Shown: positions 37,581-50,033, counted from the first letter of the stretch. The stretch is 64,000 bases of DNA from Fragilariopsis cylindrus CCMP1102 (GCA_900095095.1 FMBT01000290.1:1178001-1242000), one strand, 5' to 3'. The notes: generated by a model not told the origin, from the sequence alone. Numbers and translations are program-made.

Positions 37581-38379
37581 TATAGACGGTAGTAGTGTGC
37601 GTGTGCGTGTGATAGCGATGTACAAGTCAAGTGTACTGTATTGTACAAGACTGCTGATGGACGATGATGGATGGATGGTTGAGCGAATGATGCATGATGG
37701 GCTGATCGATGGGCGCAGCTGATGAGATGTGCTGATGTGCAAGAATAAAGAATACGCAGACAAAAATCTTTTTTTATTTTTTTTAAAATCTATGATTATT
37801 ATGTTTGAATCTTTAATCAAGGAAGTCGAATCGAGTCAGTCGAGTCGAGTAGAGTAGAGTAGAGTCCCGCGCTTGTGTTGTTCTTGATTCAAGTTGACCA
37901 TTGATTCCATCGTCATCTCGGTTGACGTACAGAGGGATCTTTTACTAGTATTTGTTGGTGTAGTATATAATAACACCTTTAGCATCAAGTTTATACAACT
38001 AAAAAGTCATTTGTTTGGAAATATTGACTATGAAGTTTACAATTGACCTATTGGATGGAGGACTGTTATATTCCTTGGTCTTGCAAGCATACTGGTATCT
38101 CATAATGTAGGCTCACACACTGCACACATCAAATAACCCTCCAAAATGGCCCATTTACAGTGTTTTGTGGACATACAGTACACTCCAAGAGGTGAATCAT
38201 CCAAAAATATATGGATGAGATGTACCATGTATACCAAAGGGAAGTGACTGTTGGTGCTTTGTATTGATGATCCAGCTTAGGTGTGCACAAAAGTGGAAAA
38301 CCCTGTTTTGGGACCTAAATGGCCCATTTTGTGGTTAATGCAACTCTATACCTTCATAACCTCAATAGAAACCTAAGCA
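37581..38379. other. Intergenic region with inverted copy of a 15-kb-region repeat
   Basis: 38036-38375 is related to 15150-15513 in inverse orientation. Shared blocks include TTGACCTATT.GATGGA, AAAATGGCC.ATTT, and GATGATCCAGCT. No gene is seen. Confidence 0.55.
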
Positions 38380-39075
38380 TTATGGGGACCTTGAAAGTAT
38401 GGGCATGATGGATGCTGGTGCACCCAACCAATCTGGTGCTGTCCTCTGAAACCCTTTCAAATGAGATATTTTGTTGTTCATTTTGGTCAAAAATCATGTT
38501 GTTTGTGTGCCTTCCACAGCAGCAAAATGAATACCATCCCACAACCACAGGAATAGAAATGCTGTAGGAGGCAAACACAAGATTCTACTACTCTATGTGG
38601 ATGCTAGTGCACCCAACCCATCTGGTGTTGTCCTCTGAAACCCTTTCAAATGAGATATTTTGTATTCATTTCTGATCAAAAATCATGTTGTTGTTTTTGT
38701 GCCTTCCACAACAGCAAAATGAATACCATCCCACAACCACAGCACCAGAAAGTTGTAGGAGGCAAACACAATGTTCTAGTACTCTATGTGGATGTTTGTG
38801 CACCCTACCCATCTGGTGTTGTCTACTGAAACCCTTTCAAATGATATATTTTGTATTCATATCTGATCAAAAATCATGTTGTTGTTTTTGTGCCTTCCAC
38901 ACCAACAAAATGAATTTCATTCCACAAACACATAGGCAGAAAAGTTGTAGGAGGCAAACACAATGTTCTATTACACTTTTTGAATGCTAGTGCACCCAAC
39001 CTATCAGGTGTTGTCCTGTGCAACCCTTACATTTGAGATATTTTGTGGTTCATTTCTGATCAAAAATTGTACTGT
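38380..39075. repeat. About 190-bp tandem satellite, four copies
   Basis: Four imperfect units with equivalent positions at about 38409, 38598, 38789 and 38984 (spacing 189-195 bp). Each contains GTGCACCCAACC-like, ACCCTTTCAAATGA, ATCAAAAATCATGTTG and GCCTTCCAC blocks; the last copy is partial. Confidence 0.85.
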
Positions 39076-40739
39076 CCAAAATACACACATTTCATTATTT
39101 AAACATACCATCAGGTAAATTAGAACACAGAATTGATTCACTGTCCTCACTAATACCTATTACTTGTGAATGGGAAGCATCATCATCCCAACCCACCATT
39201 CTTTTGGATGTAATTGCAGTTTACCCCTGTTTTCCAAGATTACTCATAGAAATAAAAAATCAAGGACTCTACCTTAAATAGTCACTGTTGATTGGAAAAT
39301 GATCCCATACCAATTCTGACAGGATCATCTACACAAATACTCTCAAAATAAAGTAACCAACCTAAAGCCCCCATTGGCAGGGACTCTGGTTCACATGGTA
39401 CACCTTGTGCAAAATGATTTTTAGTGGTTTTTAGCTCTCTAATATAGGCCCAAATTCGGTTTTTGGCCCTTGGCAAAGAAAGGAAACCCCTGTTCACCAA
39501 TGTCGTCCTGCAGACATATGAAGGTTAAACATATAATGGGTTCCATCACTTTTTTTCCCTGAAAAGTCCTTCTAGAAGCAAAAATAATAGCCGCAATAAA
39601 TTAACTAGTAGCATGTTGTTGCATACCAATTGTTTGGTTGGTTTGCTTCTAGAGTTGTGGCTGCATATTTTACCAAGCCTACTTCTGCACAGGAGAGGAC
39701 TGCTAATTATCTATCTAGTGTGTTTTCATTCATATCTATCGATCCCAACAGAAAGAATTTATACAATTGATGATGTGTTTGTGTAACATGGTTGTTGTTA
39801 TTGTTGTGCTAGCATATGTCTTATGCATAATCATGCACACATGGAGGATGGAATGGATGGAATATACCAAGATAAGGTAGACCCCATCCATAAAGCTGTC
39901 ACATACATACCATGAGCACAACCAAATACACACAGATTGTAATGGGCCATATCAAATAATTGTTTATGCAGGACACGTTGCAGAAATTGCAAGAGATGCA
40001 CTATATCAATCTACATACACCAGTAGTAGTGCAAAACACACTGTGTGTCAGACAGAGGTGGGCTCAACAATTATCCTGTCATGTTAGATAGAGTTCTATT
40101 TGTAAACACTAACAGTGATTGTATTCTCCTATACATCCTCTGTGGTGGTTTTTATATTCTGGAGGAAGGATTAGTTCTCTTGTCTTGTACTAGCAGTACT
40201 AGCACATGCTAGGTGTTACTCAATATTTTGCTCTTGGTGGCGTATGGTCTTGATCGAGAGGTCATCCGCTGTAACAATCTAGAATCCAACCAAATCAAAT
40301 TACTTGACTCATCCATTCATTCGAAATTGGACCACACACAAAGGCACACACACACACACACACACACACTAGGAGTAGCATTCGCCAGGAGATTCTTCAT
40401 TGACGATCCCACCCTATCCATAGGAAAACTCACCCGCAACTCTCAAAGCACCAAGCAAGAACTATACACGATAAATAGCGTTTGGGCATTGATTTTTTCT
40501 GCTGTAATATAATGTAAATTGTACGTATGAAAAAACAAAAAAGAGACAAGCTAGACGTACACGTGTAATTTATTATTTTGTTTGTAATTCATTTTGTATA
40601 CTATATTTTTATCATGCATTATTTATATATGCTGATTTTTCCTTCTTCAGCTGATAATGTTTACTTCTATTTTAAGTTCGTTGTTGTTGTTGTTCTTCTT
40701 CTTCTGTATCAAATTTAACTGTTACTGTTGTTACTTTTT
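39076..40739. other. Non-coding repeat-like DNA
   Basis: Same texture as 14.35-15.55 kb and 17.4-19 kb. Has an (AC)n run at about 40344-40367. No gene is supported up to the PP2C stop codon. Confidence 0.5.
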
Positions 40740-42881
40740 TTATGGAGAATACCGTCCCGATTTAGCTTGTGGATTACCACATGACTTCAAATCAACAACG
40801 ACACATGAAAAATTATCAGTTGATCCACATGATTTTGCATGATCACATAAGTTACGTGCTGCCCATTTAAATCGATTTGTATCAATTTTAAGTCGTCCAT
40901 CTTCCATTACACATGAACTTGCAATAACAACATGTGCAGCTTCTTCATTGTCCATAACATCCCATACCCCATCACTTGATAGTACTAAAAACCAATCATC
41001 TTTACCAATATCATATTCACATACTTCCGGTTCTGCTGTTACGTATGGTTTAAGAGATGCATCACCAACACTTCGTGATACAGCTAGTAAACCTTCTACA
41101 CGCCACCGACCCCAGTATATAACCCGTCCACCTAATTCTGATATCCGACGTGTTTCGTCGGGCATACCAGGTTTATGATCTCGTGATAATCGTACAACAG
41201 TTCCATCTCGACGGACAACAATTGCACGTGAATCACCAGCATTAGCACAAACAATACGTCGTCCACCAACTAATGTTGCCGCACAGCATGTTGATCCATC
41301 TGGTTGTCCAGTGGCAACAAAATCGTCATCAATGGATGTAAATGCATTCTTCATCGCATATCCCAAATCAAATGGATATGATTCCTCGTTACGTACATAA
41401 CTTGATAACCAATCACTACAGTATTGACTTGCTTTATCACCACCATGTCCATCAAATATACCTAACCATGTTAATGGCATTTTTAGTCTTCTGTTCTTGC
41501 GTTGCTGTTGTTTTTCTTGTTCTTTTCCAAAAGTAACTTCAACACCAGCACCGCCGGCATCATTATTTTGATTATTTGTTTGTGATGATTTTAATGCAGC
41601 TGGTGATACTTCTACTTGTACTGCCCCCATATCTTCAATTGCATATCTGTAAAGGTAGAGTAGGTAGATAGGTAGGTAGGTTGGATAGAAAATAAGTATA
41701 GAGAGAGGAAAATATGATATGTTACGAGTGAGAGATTGTTGAGTACGAGAAAGCGAGACCAAAACAAAAAGTACGAAAGGAACGGTAGGGAAAAGAAGCG
41801 AAAAGTAAGTACAGTATAACGTAACGTAAACGCACCGATCTTCCATATAATTTCTACCACCAAAATCGGACCAATGACTAACATTAATATGTATGTTGTT
41901 CGGACGTAAATCACGACGTTCCATCATTGCAGCAGAACCACCCGGTTGTACATCCGTACCATCCCCTATTGCTGTTCGAAGTGAGTAACGTACTCTTGCT
42001 AAATCTCTGGGTAATGATGCTGGTGCATCTGGTTGTGAGTGTTGATGTGATTGCTGCGGCGTACCAAATTGTTGTTGATGTCCTAATGGATTGTTAGGAT
42101 TTAGTCCACCGCCACCGCCACCGCGACCACCACCTTGCTGTTGACTACTACGACGACGACGTTGTTGTATTGGTGACATATCATCTAATTCGGATTGGAA
42201 TGGTGATGGAGGATGTGTTGAACCAGATTTGTCATCATGATTATTATGACTACGATTAAGATTTTGATCTATACCATTATTCATGACCTTTGTTTTGATA
42301 CCATTTCCGTTCGATATCATAGAGGATGATGAATCATTACCAACTTGACTCATACCATTACTTCTCTTACTACTACTGCCCAGCTTGCCATCTTTTAAAA
42401 ACTTGGGCATAGCGAGACACGTTTTTGACGATTCCCCTTGAATACGTTCGCAGTGTTCCCGGTAGGACTCCCCTGGATCTGAATCGTATGGATCATACTC
42501 CTCATCCGGTAAATCTTTCCCTCTGGAAGACTTTTTCGTCGTTTTCTTCTTGCCGTTTTTATTATTCCGTCTTCTTCTTGATCTATTATTCCCATGATTG
42601 TCTTGTTGATCATCATCATCATTGTCATCATCTTCATCTTCGTAGTTGTCGCTCGTCTGCTTGTTGCTACTGCCACTTTTACGCCGTCTTCTTGCCTCCC
42701 ATGCAGAAACGATCGGATTCGGTGACGATGCGGCTGAATTATTATTATTACTTGATCTTCGATTACTATTTGATGAGGGTAAGGAATTTTTATAAGCGTC
42801 GTTTTCGCCACCACCATCTCCTCCATTATTTCTTGAGCCAGTACTCGGACGCGAAGAACGTCGTCTCTGTAACGTAGCCAT
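40740..42881 (-). CDS. PP2C-type Ser/Thr protein phosphatase
   Basis: Two exons on the minus strand: 42881-41836 and 41646-40740 (189-nt GT-AG intron; donor GTGCGT, acceptor TTACAG), joined in phase 2, giving 650 aa. The N-terminal 300 residues are low-complexity and basic/acidic (Arg, Ser, Asn, Gln, Gly). The PP2C domain starts near 335: DFGGRNYMEDR, then FDGHGGDKASQY, GSTCCAATLVGG, CANAGDSRAI, LSRDHKPG, LAVSRSVGD, LSSDGVWDVM and TDNFSCVVVDL. All metal-binding aspartates are present, so it should be an active metal-dependent phosphatase. The intron falls between the MEDR and YAIED halves of the first motif. It is probably cytosolic or nuclear; the target is unknown. Confidence 0.9.
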   Translation of the reverse strand: MATLQRRRSSRPSTGSRNNGGDGGGENDAYKNSLPSSNSNRRSSNNNNSAASSPNPIVSAWEARRRRKSGSSNKQTSDNYEDEDDDNDDDDQQDNHGNNRSRRRRNNKNGKKKTTKKSSRGKDLPDEEYDPYDSDPGESYREHCERIQGESSKTCLAMPKFLKDGKLGSSSKRSNGMSQVGNDSSSSMISNGNGIKTKVMNNGIDQNLNRSHNNHDDKSGSTHPPSPFQSELDDMSPIQQRRRRSSQQQGGGRGGGGGGLNPNNPLGHQQQFGTPQQSHQHSQPDAPASLPRDLARVRYSLRTAIGDGTDVQPGGSAAMMERRDLRPNNIHINVSHWSDFGGRNYMEDRCVYVTLYCTYFSLLFPTVPFVLFVLVSLSRTQQSLTRNISYFPLSILIFYPTYLPIYLLYLYRYAIEDMGAVQVEVSPAALKSSQTNNQNNDAGGAGVEVTFGKEQEKQQQRKNRRLKMPLTWLGIFDGHGGDKASQYCSDWLSSYVRNEESYPFDLGYAMKNAFTSIDDDFVATGQPDGSTCCAATLVGGRRIVCANAGDSRAIVVRRDGTVVRLSRDHKPGMPDETRRISELGGRVIYWGRWRVEGLLAVSRSVGDASLKPYVTAEPEVCEYDIGKDDWFLVLSSDGVWDVMDNEEAAHVVIASSCVMEDGRLKIDTNRFKWAARNLCDHAKSCGSTDNFSCVVVDLKSCGNPQAKSGRYSP

Positions 42882-42915
42882 TTTCTTTTCTTTTCTTTTC
42901 TTTTCTTTTCTTTTC

Positions 42916-42946
<31 letters not shown>
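42881..42946. repeat. (TTTTC)n followed by (TG)n
   Basis: About seven TTTTC units from 42881 and then about 15 TG dinucleotides to 42946, immediately upstream of the PP2C start codon. Confidence 0.9.
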
Positions 42947-42948
<2 letters not shown>

Positions 42949-44788
42949 GAATATAGTCTGTGAATCCTTCCCTAAACAACTTATTTACTTCCCCTTCACT
43001 TTTTAGTAAGTAACAGTAGTCTGTATATACCAGCAAAATTTAATCTGTTGTTCTGTTCGATCGTTTTGTGAAAAACAACTCAAACTCCTCGCTCCCCCAA
43101 ACGAAAATTTAAAATGAAATGAATAAATAATTCAGACTTCTTTTCTTGACTTTTCTTTCTGCGAAAATTTTGATAGCGATGATTTGAATTCAGTTCAGTT
43201 CAGTTCAGACAGCGAATATGGATCCCGATCGATAGGAATGAGAGGGAGGTTGATAGGAGAGGCCGTAGGGAGAATAGAGAATAGAGAATGGAGTAGTATA
43301 TTGAGTTAGTTAGTACAAGTAAACGGTATGTAAAAATTAGAATTTTCATATTCCAGATTGCGCGCCTCAAAATCGTACGTAGATTTTGTAATGATTCCTA
43401 CGTGAACAAATATTTTCTATCGATCGCCTAAAATAAACAAAAAAATGCACATCTTCTCTTTCTTCACAACCATCGTCATCGTTTTTAGTACTCACCCCAG
43501 AGTACGTTAGTAATTGTTGATTGATTGAATGCTAGTCTATTATTATCACTCACTACTATCTATTTATCTGTTTGTTCGGAATCAAGTTACGACGTTAAGA
43601 CTAGTGTGTTCACGGGTATCGGCAGGTAGTTACTGTAGTTAGTTGACTTTGATTGATTTCTCAATGTAGAAGAAGGGGGTGTTGATAAAAAACAAATTTT
43701 CCGCACCCTGCCTCTGCTAGCTCTCTTTTCTTTTTTTTCTTGTTTGATACAAACAAACAGTTAAGAAGATTTCTAACGTCAGTCGTATAAAACAAAGTCA
43801 GTCAAACAATGTTTGATACCGCGATCGGGTAAAAAAATCCAACAAAGTTGGCCTTTCTTTTTTGCCAAAAATTTATTCTGAGTCGCTCGTTTTAGTATGT
43901 GTTAACTCATTCAATACACTCAATATATATCCATAACGTATGGTTTTATATATGTCTATATAATGTGGTCGCGGAGAATTTCTTGTAAAGTAGCAGGAGA
44001 TTTCTAAGCACAAACAATCATAATAACTTTAGGAACGGATGATGATGAAAATGGGGGATCATAATATATTATGCCGTGGGGGCGCATATCCCCCTCTCAT
44101 AAATTCATTAAAGTATAATACTGTCCAGTATAATCGGACTACCGACTACTGAGACTACTGTAGCCGTATTAGATTGCTTTCTTGATACAAGTACTACACT
44201 ATAGGAGTACTACTGCACTGTAGTATAGTGCTGTACTAACGGCAAGAAAAGTCAGCCCATTTCTGTTTCTTTCCTCTTGTCATGTTTCTTCCGATACGTT
44301 ATAACGTATACAGTAGTTTTTTCTTCTTCTTCTTCATGGCACCCACACTCACAATTATATCCTGCGAGCTAGCTGCAAAAAAATAGTTAGATACTGTTCT
44401 ATTACTAGCTTAGTATGTACAATATATCACAATTAAAATAGAAACAAGAATATAATAGAAACAAGATTTTTTTACAAAATGATTTCTATAGATTGAATTG
44501 AATTGAATGAAATGAAATTCAAGACAACAACATGGATATTATAATGACAATGATATTGATGACGCTCAGCTCGTACGCGTAAAGAAGTTATCTTTTACTT
44601 TTTTTCTTTCTCGATATCAAAACGAATAGGTAACACTCCCATAATAGACGCGCTGTACAGTACAGTACAGTACACAGCAATGCATGCATCATCCATCCGT
44701 TCAATTCATTCATTCGTGTCGTTCGTTCGTCTCTCAGATACATATGGGCACATACTTTATTCGATTCTTCCATCAATAATCTATAAGT
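42947..44788. other. Intergenic region, no gene seen
   Basis: Long AT-rich spacer. Contains an imperfect palindrome around 44188-44238 (TACTACACTATA with TGTAGTATAGTG) and a short (GTACA)n run at about 44656-44672; no coding signal. Confidence 0.5.
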
Positions 44789-45190
44789 TTATTTTTTCTT
44801 CTTCCCTTTTGTTAAACCAGCACTTAGTAGATCTAATCCATCATCTGCACCCTTTTTCACCTTCTTTTTTGGTTTTGGTTTACTACCAGCAGCTGCTTTA
44901 GCAGCAGCAGCTGCTTTTTCTCCTTTTGGATCTTCTGGATCAAAATCTTTCAGAGCATCAAAACATGATACTGGATCTGTGCCAGCAGGATGTTTAGAGG
45001 TTACATGTAAATACAGTGTTGGTGGTTTGACATTAATCATAAATGTTGTACGACACATTTTACAAATAAATCCACATTGATCCCTTTTTGCTTTATCGGA
45101 GGATGCTTTTCGTTCTTCATCAGTTTGTCCTTTATCTTTTAAATTCTTTAATCGTGCTGCTGCAGATTTTTGTGCATTACCACCACCCAT
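44789..45190 (-). CDS. SERF/4F5-like zinc-finger protein (At2g23090-like)
   Basis: A 133-aa single-exon protein. The N-terminus MGGGNAQKSAAARLKNLKDK resembles the 4F5/SERF motif. A zinc-binding C2H2-like element follows, CGFICKMCRTTF ... LHVTSKHP, as in the small conserved At2g23090-like proteins (zf-met2). The remainder is a Lys/Ala-rich tail ending in LTKGKKKK. The function of the family is poorly known; SERF proteins affect amyloid formation and RNA binding in animals. Length is somewhat greater than plant homologues because of the basic tail. Confidence 0.8.
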   Translation of the reverse strand: MGGGNAQKSAAARLKNLKDKGQTDEERKASSDKAKRDQCGFICKMCRTTFMINVKPPTLYLHVTSKHPAGTDPVSCFDALKDFDPEDPKGEKAAAAAKAAAGSKPKPKKKVKKGADDGLDLLSAGLTKGKKKK

Positions 45191-46330
45191 CTTAACTTAT
45201 CTTTTTGTTATTATTATGCTGTCTTTTGTCTTTATTGACTTCTTTATGACTTCTTTATGTGTTGTCGTCGTCGTCGGTATAATTTTTTTATTTCGAATAG
45301 AGTAAGTACGCACAGTACAGCATTGGCGTTGGCGAAGGGCTTTTGTGGTGACGAGAAGATGTGAACTTAGTCAATTAATCGAATGAATCAATCAATACAA
45401 TTGAATGAATCTTTTTTTGTTCTAAAATATTATTTTTTGTGTGGTTCACGATCGTCGTTTCACTTCACTTCTTTGCGTACAATGGCAAGACGCAGCAACC
45501 AGTCCCTTATCACACATACGGGATTCAATACATAAAATAATAATAAATCTACACAACATTTATGATAGAGATTTATTCATTTCTTCCTTCCTTCCCACCA
45601 ATATGCATCAATATGCACAATTGTATATAATAGAAATATTATTAGTTATATACCAACAAGATACAATATATACCACTATGGTTTTATGATTGACATTAAA
45701 TAGTAGACATATATTATAGTTTTTGATACGGAACTTTTTCATCCTAATAATAATCTAATACATTGCATGCAGCATTGTAAAACCGGCGATGACCTCGATC
45801 GACGACATTGAAAGATGATGACAATATTCAAATACATATAATTCAAGCATGTGGTGGGCTTGCTACTATGCATAATATTGATTAGTATATATGCGTAGAT
45901 ATTCTAGCTACTATACGTAGCTATAAGTGACGCATTTGAATGATGGTATACTACTACTACTACTACTATTACAGTATTATACGAAACGATACAATTCAAC
46001 GTTTGCTATCCTCTCTAGCTACAGTATAAATAGAGCAGAATTTCTCTACGATATACTACAACTTCTTCGTATGATTTGCATGATGACCACCCAGATATCA
46101 CGACGACGGTGACACCATTCCAAAAAGAACTTGTTCACACTAATGTTTTGATGTTTAAGCTTAACAAGCCAGGAAGCATCAAAAAAGTTCCTTTTTCTAA
46201 TGCTATTTAGCTTATAACATACTAGATTTTAGAGACGCTAGTAGAATAGGAAGACGTTAACCTCCTAGAAGAAGACTTATTATTTCTTTACTTTATATAT
46301 GTATGCTTTTAGATCATGGTACACGTATAG
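45191..46330. other. Intergenic region, no gene seen
   Basis: No coding signal. An inverted-repeat pair, AAAAAGAACTT (about 46122-46132) and AAGTTCCTTTTT (about 46186-46197), could form a long hairpin near the 3' end of the P-loop gene. Confidence 0.45.
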
Positions 46331-47463
46331 CTAATCAAATTTTCCTGTCTCAAGGAAACTCTGACGGCGTGATTTAGGTGGTCTCGAATCATCATCATCA
46401 TCGTCGTAGTCGTAGTCTTTGAGGCTCATAGCAGCAAATTTATCTCCTTCAACTAAACTCGAACGACGTGCTACGTACTTGTTAGGTTCTGTCTTTGCTA
46501 ATTCTTTTTCTTTTTCACTTGCATTAAATCTAGCAGCAAGTTTAGCACCAAACTCTTCATCTCGTTTCTGGTCTATGGCTTTAATCTTGTCTTCCATTTC
46601 CTTATACGTCATATCTTTTGGGCGGGTATCTTGAATACCAAGGACCTTGTCGATATAATCCAACACCGAAATATCCCGTGATGTGACGTCTACCACCTCG
46701 TATGGACGTTCCGAATCTTGAGGACCTTGCCAATGTGAAAAGAAAAAATCTTGAAATTGACAGAACGAGTTATAGTCGACAACACTTGGATATCCAAGCG
46801 ATTTAAAGAACTGATTTAAAGTACAGCCCGATGCAGCTACTAAATGATTCCATCGTTTCCAAGCACCTTCATAATGGACATCACGATCACAGTGCAAGAA
46901 CACAACATTGATATTCTCACTTCTTGCACCAACCTCCAAAAGCATTTCTCTCAAAAAAAGACGCTGTTGTTCAGTGTAGCTAGCATGAGTCAGAACGACT
47001 CTGTTCGAATCCTTTGCCGCCTCCAATGTATGGTTTGCTATAATCGTCATATATGATTGAAATCCTTCCTTCATCCACCATTCTGTTTGTTCTTCTTTTG
47101 ATTTTTCCTTGATGCAATGGTATTTTCCTTTTTTTTGCATTCGATCTGTTGCATCTTTATATTCCTCCGATATATCCTTGTTCTTCAAAGGGAAATCACC
47201 TAACGAAACATACAGAGAAAGTGAGACAAAGTATACAGAAATGAATTCATATAGCACGAAAATAATACATAGGATCATAGCAATGCGTACTAATATGATT
47301 AATATTACATACCATCAATATGAGTCCATCCTTGAATGGCCTCTAGATAATCTCCTGTGAATGTCTTTCCGACAGCGCTCTTTGCATGAACAAATACAAA
47401 TTGTGTTGATTCAATTTTCTTTCTGTGGTCTTCAGTGATCTCAATCGATGATGAAGTGTTCAT
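46331..47463 (-). CDS. P-loop kinase-like protein with degenerate Walker A
   Basis: Two exons on the minus strand: 47463-47313 and 47199-46331 (113-nt GT-AG intron, phase 1), giving 339 aa. The N-terminal QFVFVHAKSAVGKTFTGDYL looks like the P-loop of small-molecule kinases of the gluconate/shikimate kinase type, except that the first Gly of GxxxxGK[ST] is Ala. The segment after the intron, HIDGDFPLKNK, fits the substrate-side loop of such kinases, and VVFLHCDRDVHYEGAWKRW resembles a lid region. The C-terminal 90 residues are charged and end in RRQSFLETGKFD, a possible basophilic phosphorylation site. Substrate is unknown, and reduced or altered nucleotide binding is possible. Confidence 0.7.
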
Positions 47464-48482
47464 TATTTTGGTCTTGGGGGTGATTTTATTTTTTGATATT
47501 CCTTTTTCTCGGTTTTTTTTAATTTTGTGAGAGAAGAGGTGAGTGAATGAATGAATCAATCAATCAATCAATCCTACAGTATCTGTTCGAAGAGGTGAGG
47601 AATCTAGTCAAAAAAAAGATCGAGCGCCATAATTGTATGCAGACGTGACCAAAAAAAACACACTCAGCGCGCTATAATTGTATGTGCTTGAAGCAAAAAA
47701 AAACTACACTCCGCGCGCTAACTGAGAGTATCGGAGGTGAAGGATCGAAGGAATGGCGCTTTCGCAATACAGTAAAATACAATACGGTTCGTGCTACGCT
47801 ATGCGATGCTAAAAATACTCAGAACAAATACAGTACGGTACTACTATGCTAATCTTATTATGATTCATTCATTCCAATCTGAATATAACTGGTATCCTAT
47901 CCTATCCTATCCTATCCTATCCTATCCTATCCTATCCTATCCTATCCTATCCTATCCTACTCTATCCTAGCCTGCTAGTATTAGTCCTATTACTGTTTTC
48001 TGTTTTCTGTGTGCGTGTTGTTACTCGTTAATTAATTAATTGATTAGTATATCATTACAATACTTTCACTTCGTTAGCACGTACTTGGATCTTGTGTTTG
48101 CTTTTTTCTTTTGGTTGTAGGCTAGATTTTTTTTTTAAAATGATTTAAATTTGGGGTTGGTAGTACCGTATTGATCAAGTGTTACTTTAATTTTAATTTT
48201 AAGGTGCAACAGGAAGAGACTTGTTTGTAATGATAGGGATGGTTTTGGACAATCGAACCAAGCTTGATTGTACTCATAACCGGTGCCACTGATGGCACGC
48301 CTGGGAGAGGGATGGCATCTCGGATTTTGGAAATATTGTTGCATCGTCATCATCGTCAATGGGAAAGTCATCAATCTAAGATCTTCATTCATCCAAGTCT
48401 ATTGAATATTTGTTAATTTCTGCCCTACACTCCTCCCACACATACACATACATACATACATATGCCATCTATGTTTATTTAT
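47464..48482. other. Intergenic region with (TATCC)n microsatellite
   Basis: The (TATCC)n array spans 47893-47959 (about 13 units). No gene is supported in the rest. Confidence 0.6.
47893..47959. repeat. (TATCC)n microsatellite
   Basis: About 13 perfect pentamer units, followed by degenerate units to about 47970. Confidence 0.95.
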
Positions 48483-49571
48483 TTAAAAAAATTCATCATC
48501 ATCATTTTTCTTTTTCTTTGTCATTATACCTTCATTTACTACACCACTACTACCACTCAATGTTGTTGTTTCATTACTATCAGTTGAACGGCTAGTTGTG
48601 GTATGTAATAATAATTGACGTGTTTTTTGATCTAATTTATCAGGATGTACATATAATGGTATAGTACTTCCATTATTTTGAGTTATCGAAAAATTTGCAA
48701 ATGGACGTGCACCTTTATAAGTTGTGACATCCCGTACTGGATCAAATATATAGGTATTTTTCCAAAATCCAAATACACTCCGTGTGGTTGCTTCAACTAA
48801 TAGTAATGATTCTGATGATTCGTCATTATCTTGATCGCTGCTTTCTTCATTGTCATCGGCATCAATATCTTCATTGTCATCAGTAGTAGTAAAAGGAGTA
48901 GTAGTAATTGGTACAATAATTGATTTTAAAGTTAAGACATACGAACCAAATACAAATTGTAATGCAGTGGTGGATCCTACTGCACCGACTGTGGCTATGG
49001 TACCCAGTGTTGCTTGTCGTGCCGATGGTAAATCACCACCATGTTTTAAAAAAACTAATCCTGGTATCACACAGATACTTAATAGACATCCAGTAATCGA
49101 TACCATTTTTAATCTGGATATTAAATCACCTAATGGACCACTATAATTGACCACATTCGTATCAATATCATTCACATCATTCACATCATTGGCTATTACT
49201 TTGTTTTCGTTCTCATCTTTGTCACTATTATCATTCGTTGTTGTTGCTTCTGATGATGATGATGATGATGATGAGAATTGTCTTCGTTGCTGCTTTTGCT
49301 GCTGTTGTTGTTTTATTATTGTGGGTGCGGATAGTCGGATTAAGTTTTGATTATTGTTGTGGTTGTAGTTGTGGTTATTATTATTGACTACTGCTACAAT
49401 GCTACTGCTACTGCTGCTGCTTCGCCTATTAGTACAACTACTGATGCTGTGGATGATCGACGTACTACTAGTAGTAGCGTACGTCCTCGATGAAGACGTC
49501 GTGAGTAGCAGCAATAATCGACGACTAATAGTTTGTTGTGCTTGCATTGCGATCGGCATCATTGTCTTCAA
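48483..49571 (-). CDS. TMEM70-like mitochondrial inner-membrane protein
   Basis: A 362-aa single-exon protein. The N-terminus is rich in Arg, Ser and Thr with a hydrophobic stretch (SRRLLLLLTTSSSRTYATTS), as in mitochondrial presequences, followed by Asn and Gln runs. The core resembles TMEM70/TMEM186: YSGPLGDLISRLKMVSITG, two hydrophobic segments (about 160-180 and 190-212) and the later FGFWKNTYIFDPVRD and PFANFSITQNN. In animals TMEM70 acts in assembly of ATP synthase and complex I. Acidic low-complexity inserts separate the core and the C-terminal part. The assignment rests on the segment layout and is moderately secure. Confidence 0.65.
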   Translation of the reverse strand: MKTMMPIAMQAQQTISRRLLLLLTTSSSRTYATTSSTSIIHSISSCTNRRSSSSSSSIVAVVNNNNHNYNHNNNQNLIRLSAPTIIKQQQQQKQQRRQFSSSSSSSSEATTTNDNSDKDENENKVIANDVNDVNDIDTNVVNYSGPLGDLISRLKMVSITGCLLSICVIPGLVFLKHGGDLPSARQATLGTIATVGAVGSTTALQFVFGSYVLTLKSIIVPITTTPFTTTDDNEDIDADDNEESSDQDNDESSESLLLVEATTRSVFGFWKNTYIFDPVRDVTTYKGARPFANFSITQNNGSTIPLYVHPDKLDQKTRQLLLHTTTSRSTDSNETTTLSGSSGVVNEGIMTKKKKNDDDEFF

Positions 49572-50033
49572 TAGTATTTCTGTCTATTCTGTCTGTCTTT
49601 CAGATATGATTATGTCGTTTGTCTAATTTGGATAGTAGCGATTTTGGAAATAGACAACAAAAAGGTGAATGCCGTATGATTTATTTGACATGGGCGATGT
49701 GACGAAGAAGAAAGAAAGAAGCAATGAAAATAATTGAAATGAAAATAAATAATGATGAGCGATTGCTTTGCATCAATAATAAAATAAAAATGAAGGATTG
49801 ATGGCGGTGCGGTCTGTCCAGCACACCGCGTGTACCCTAAATAAAAAATTAGAAGTGATAGTCATGCGAATTATTGTACAGTGTAGGAACATTGTACAAT
49901 AAAATGTACATGTTCAATGTAAAAGAAGGATACACGGAGAGGCACATACATAATTCATCCACGACAAGTAATACTAGACGCGCATGCACGCACGACGACT
50001 ACAATGATACAATCATTTATTTATTTATTTAAT
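49572..50033. other. Intergenic region flanking the transposon
   Basis: AT-rich upstream region of the TMEM70-like gene; ends in an ATTT-repeat stretch next to the TTAA target site. Confidence 0.5.

Noticed and set aside
37581-37820. Longer start for the fusion enzyme
   Set aside because: The extra 80 residues precede a strong signal peptide at 37580 and look like 5' leader.
44656-44672. (GTACA)n run as a regulatory site
   Set aside because: Short simple repeat common in this DNA; nothing ties it to a gene.
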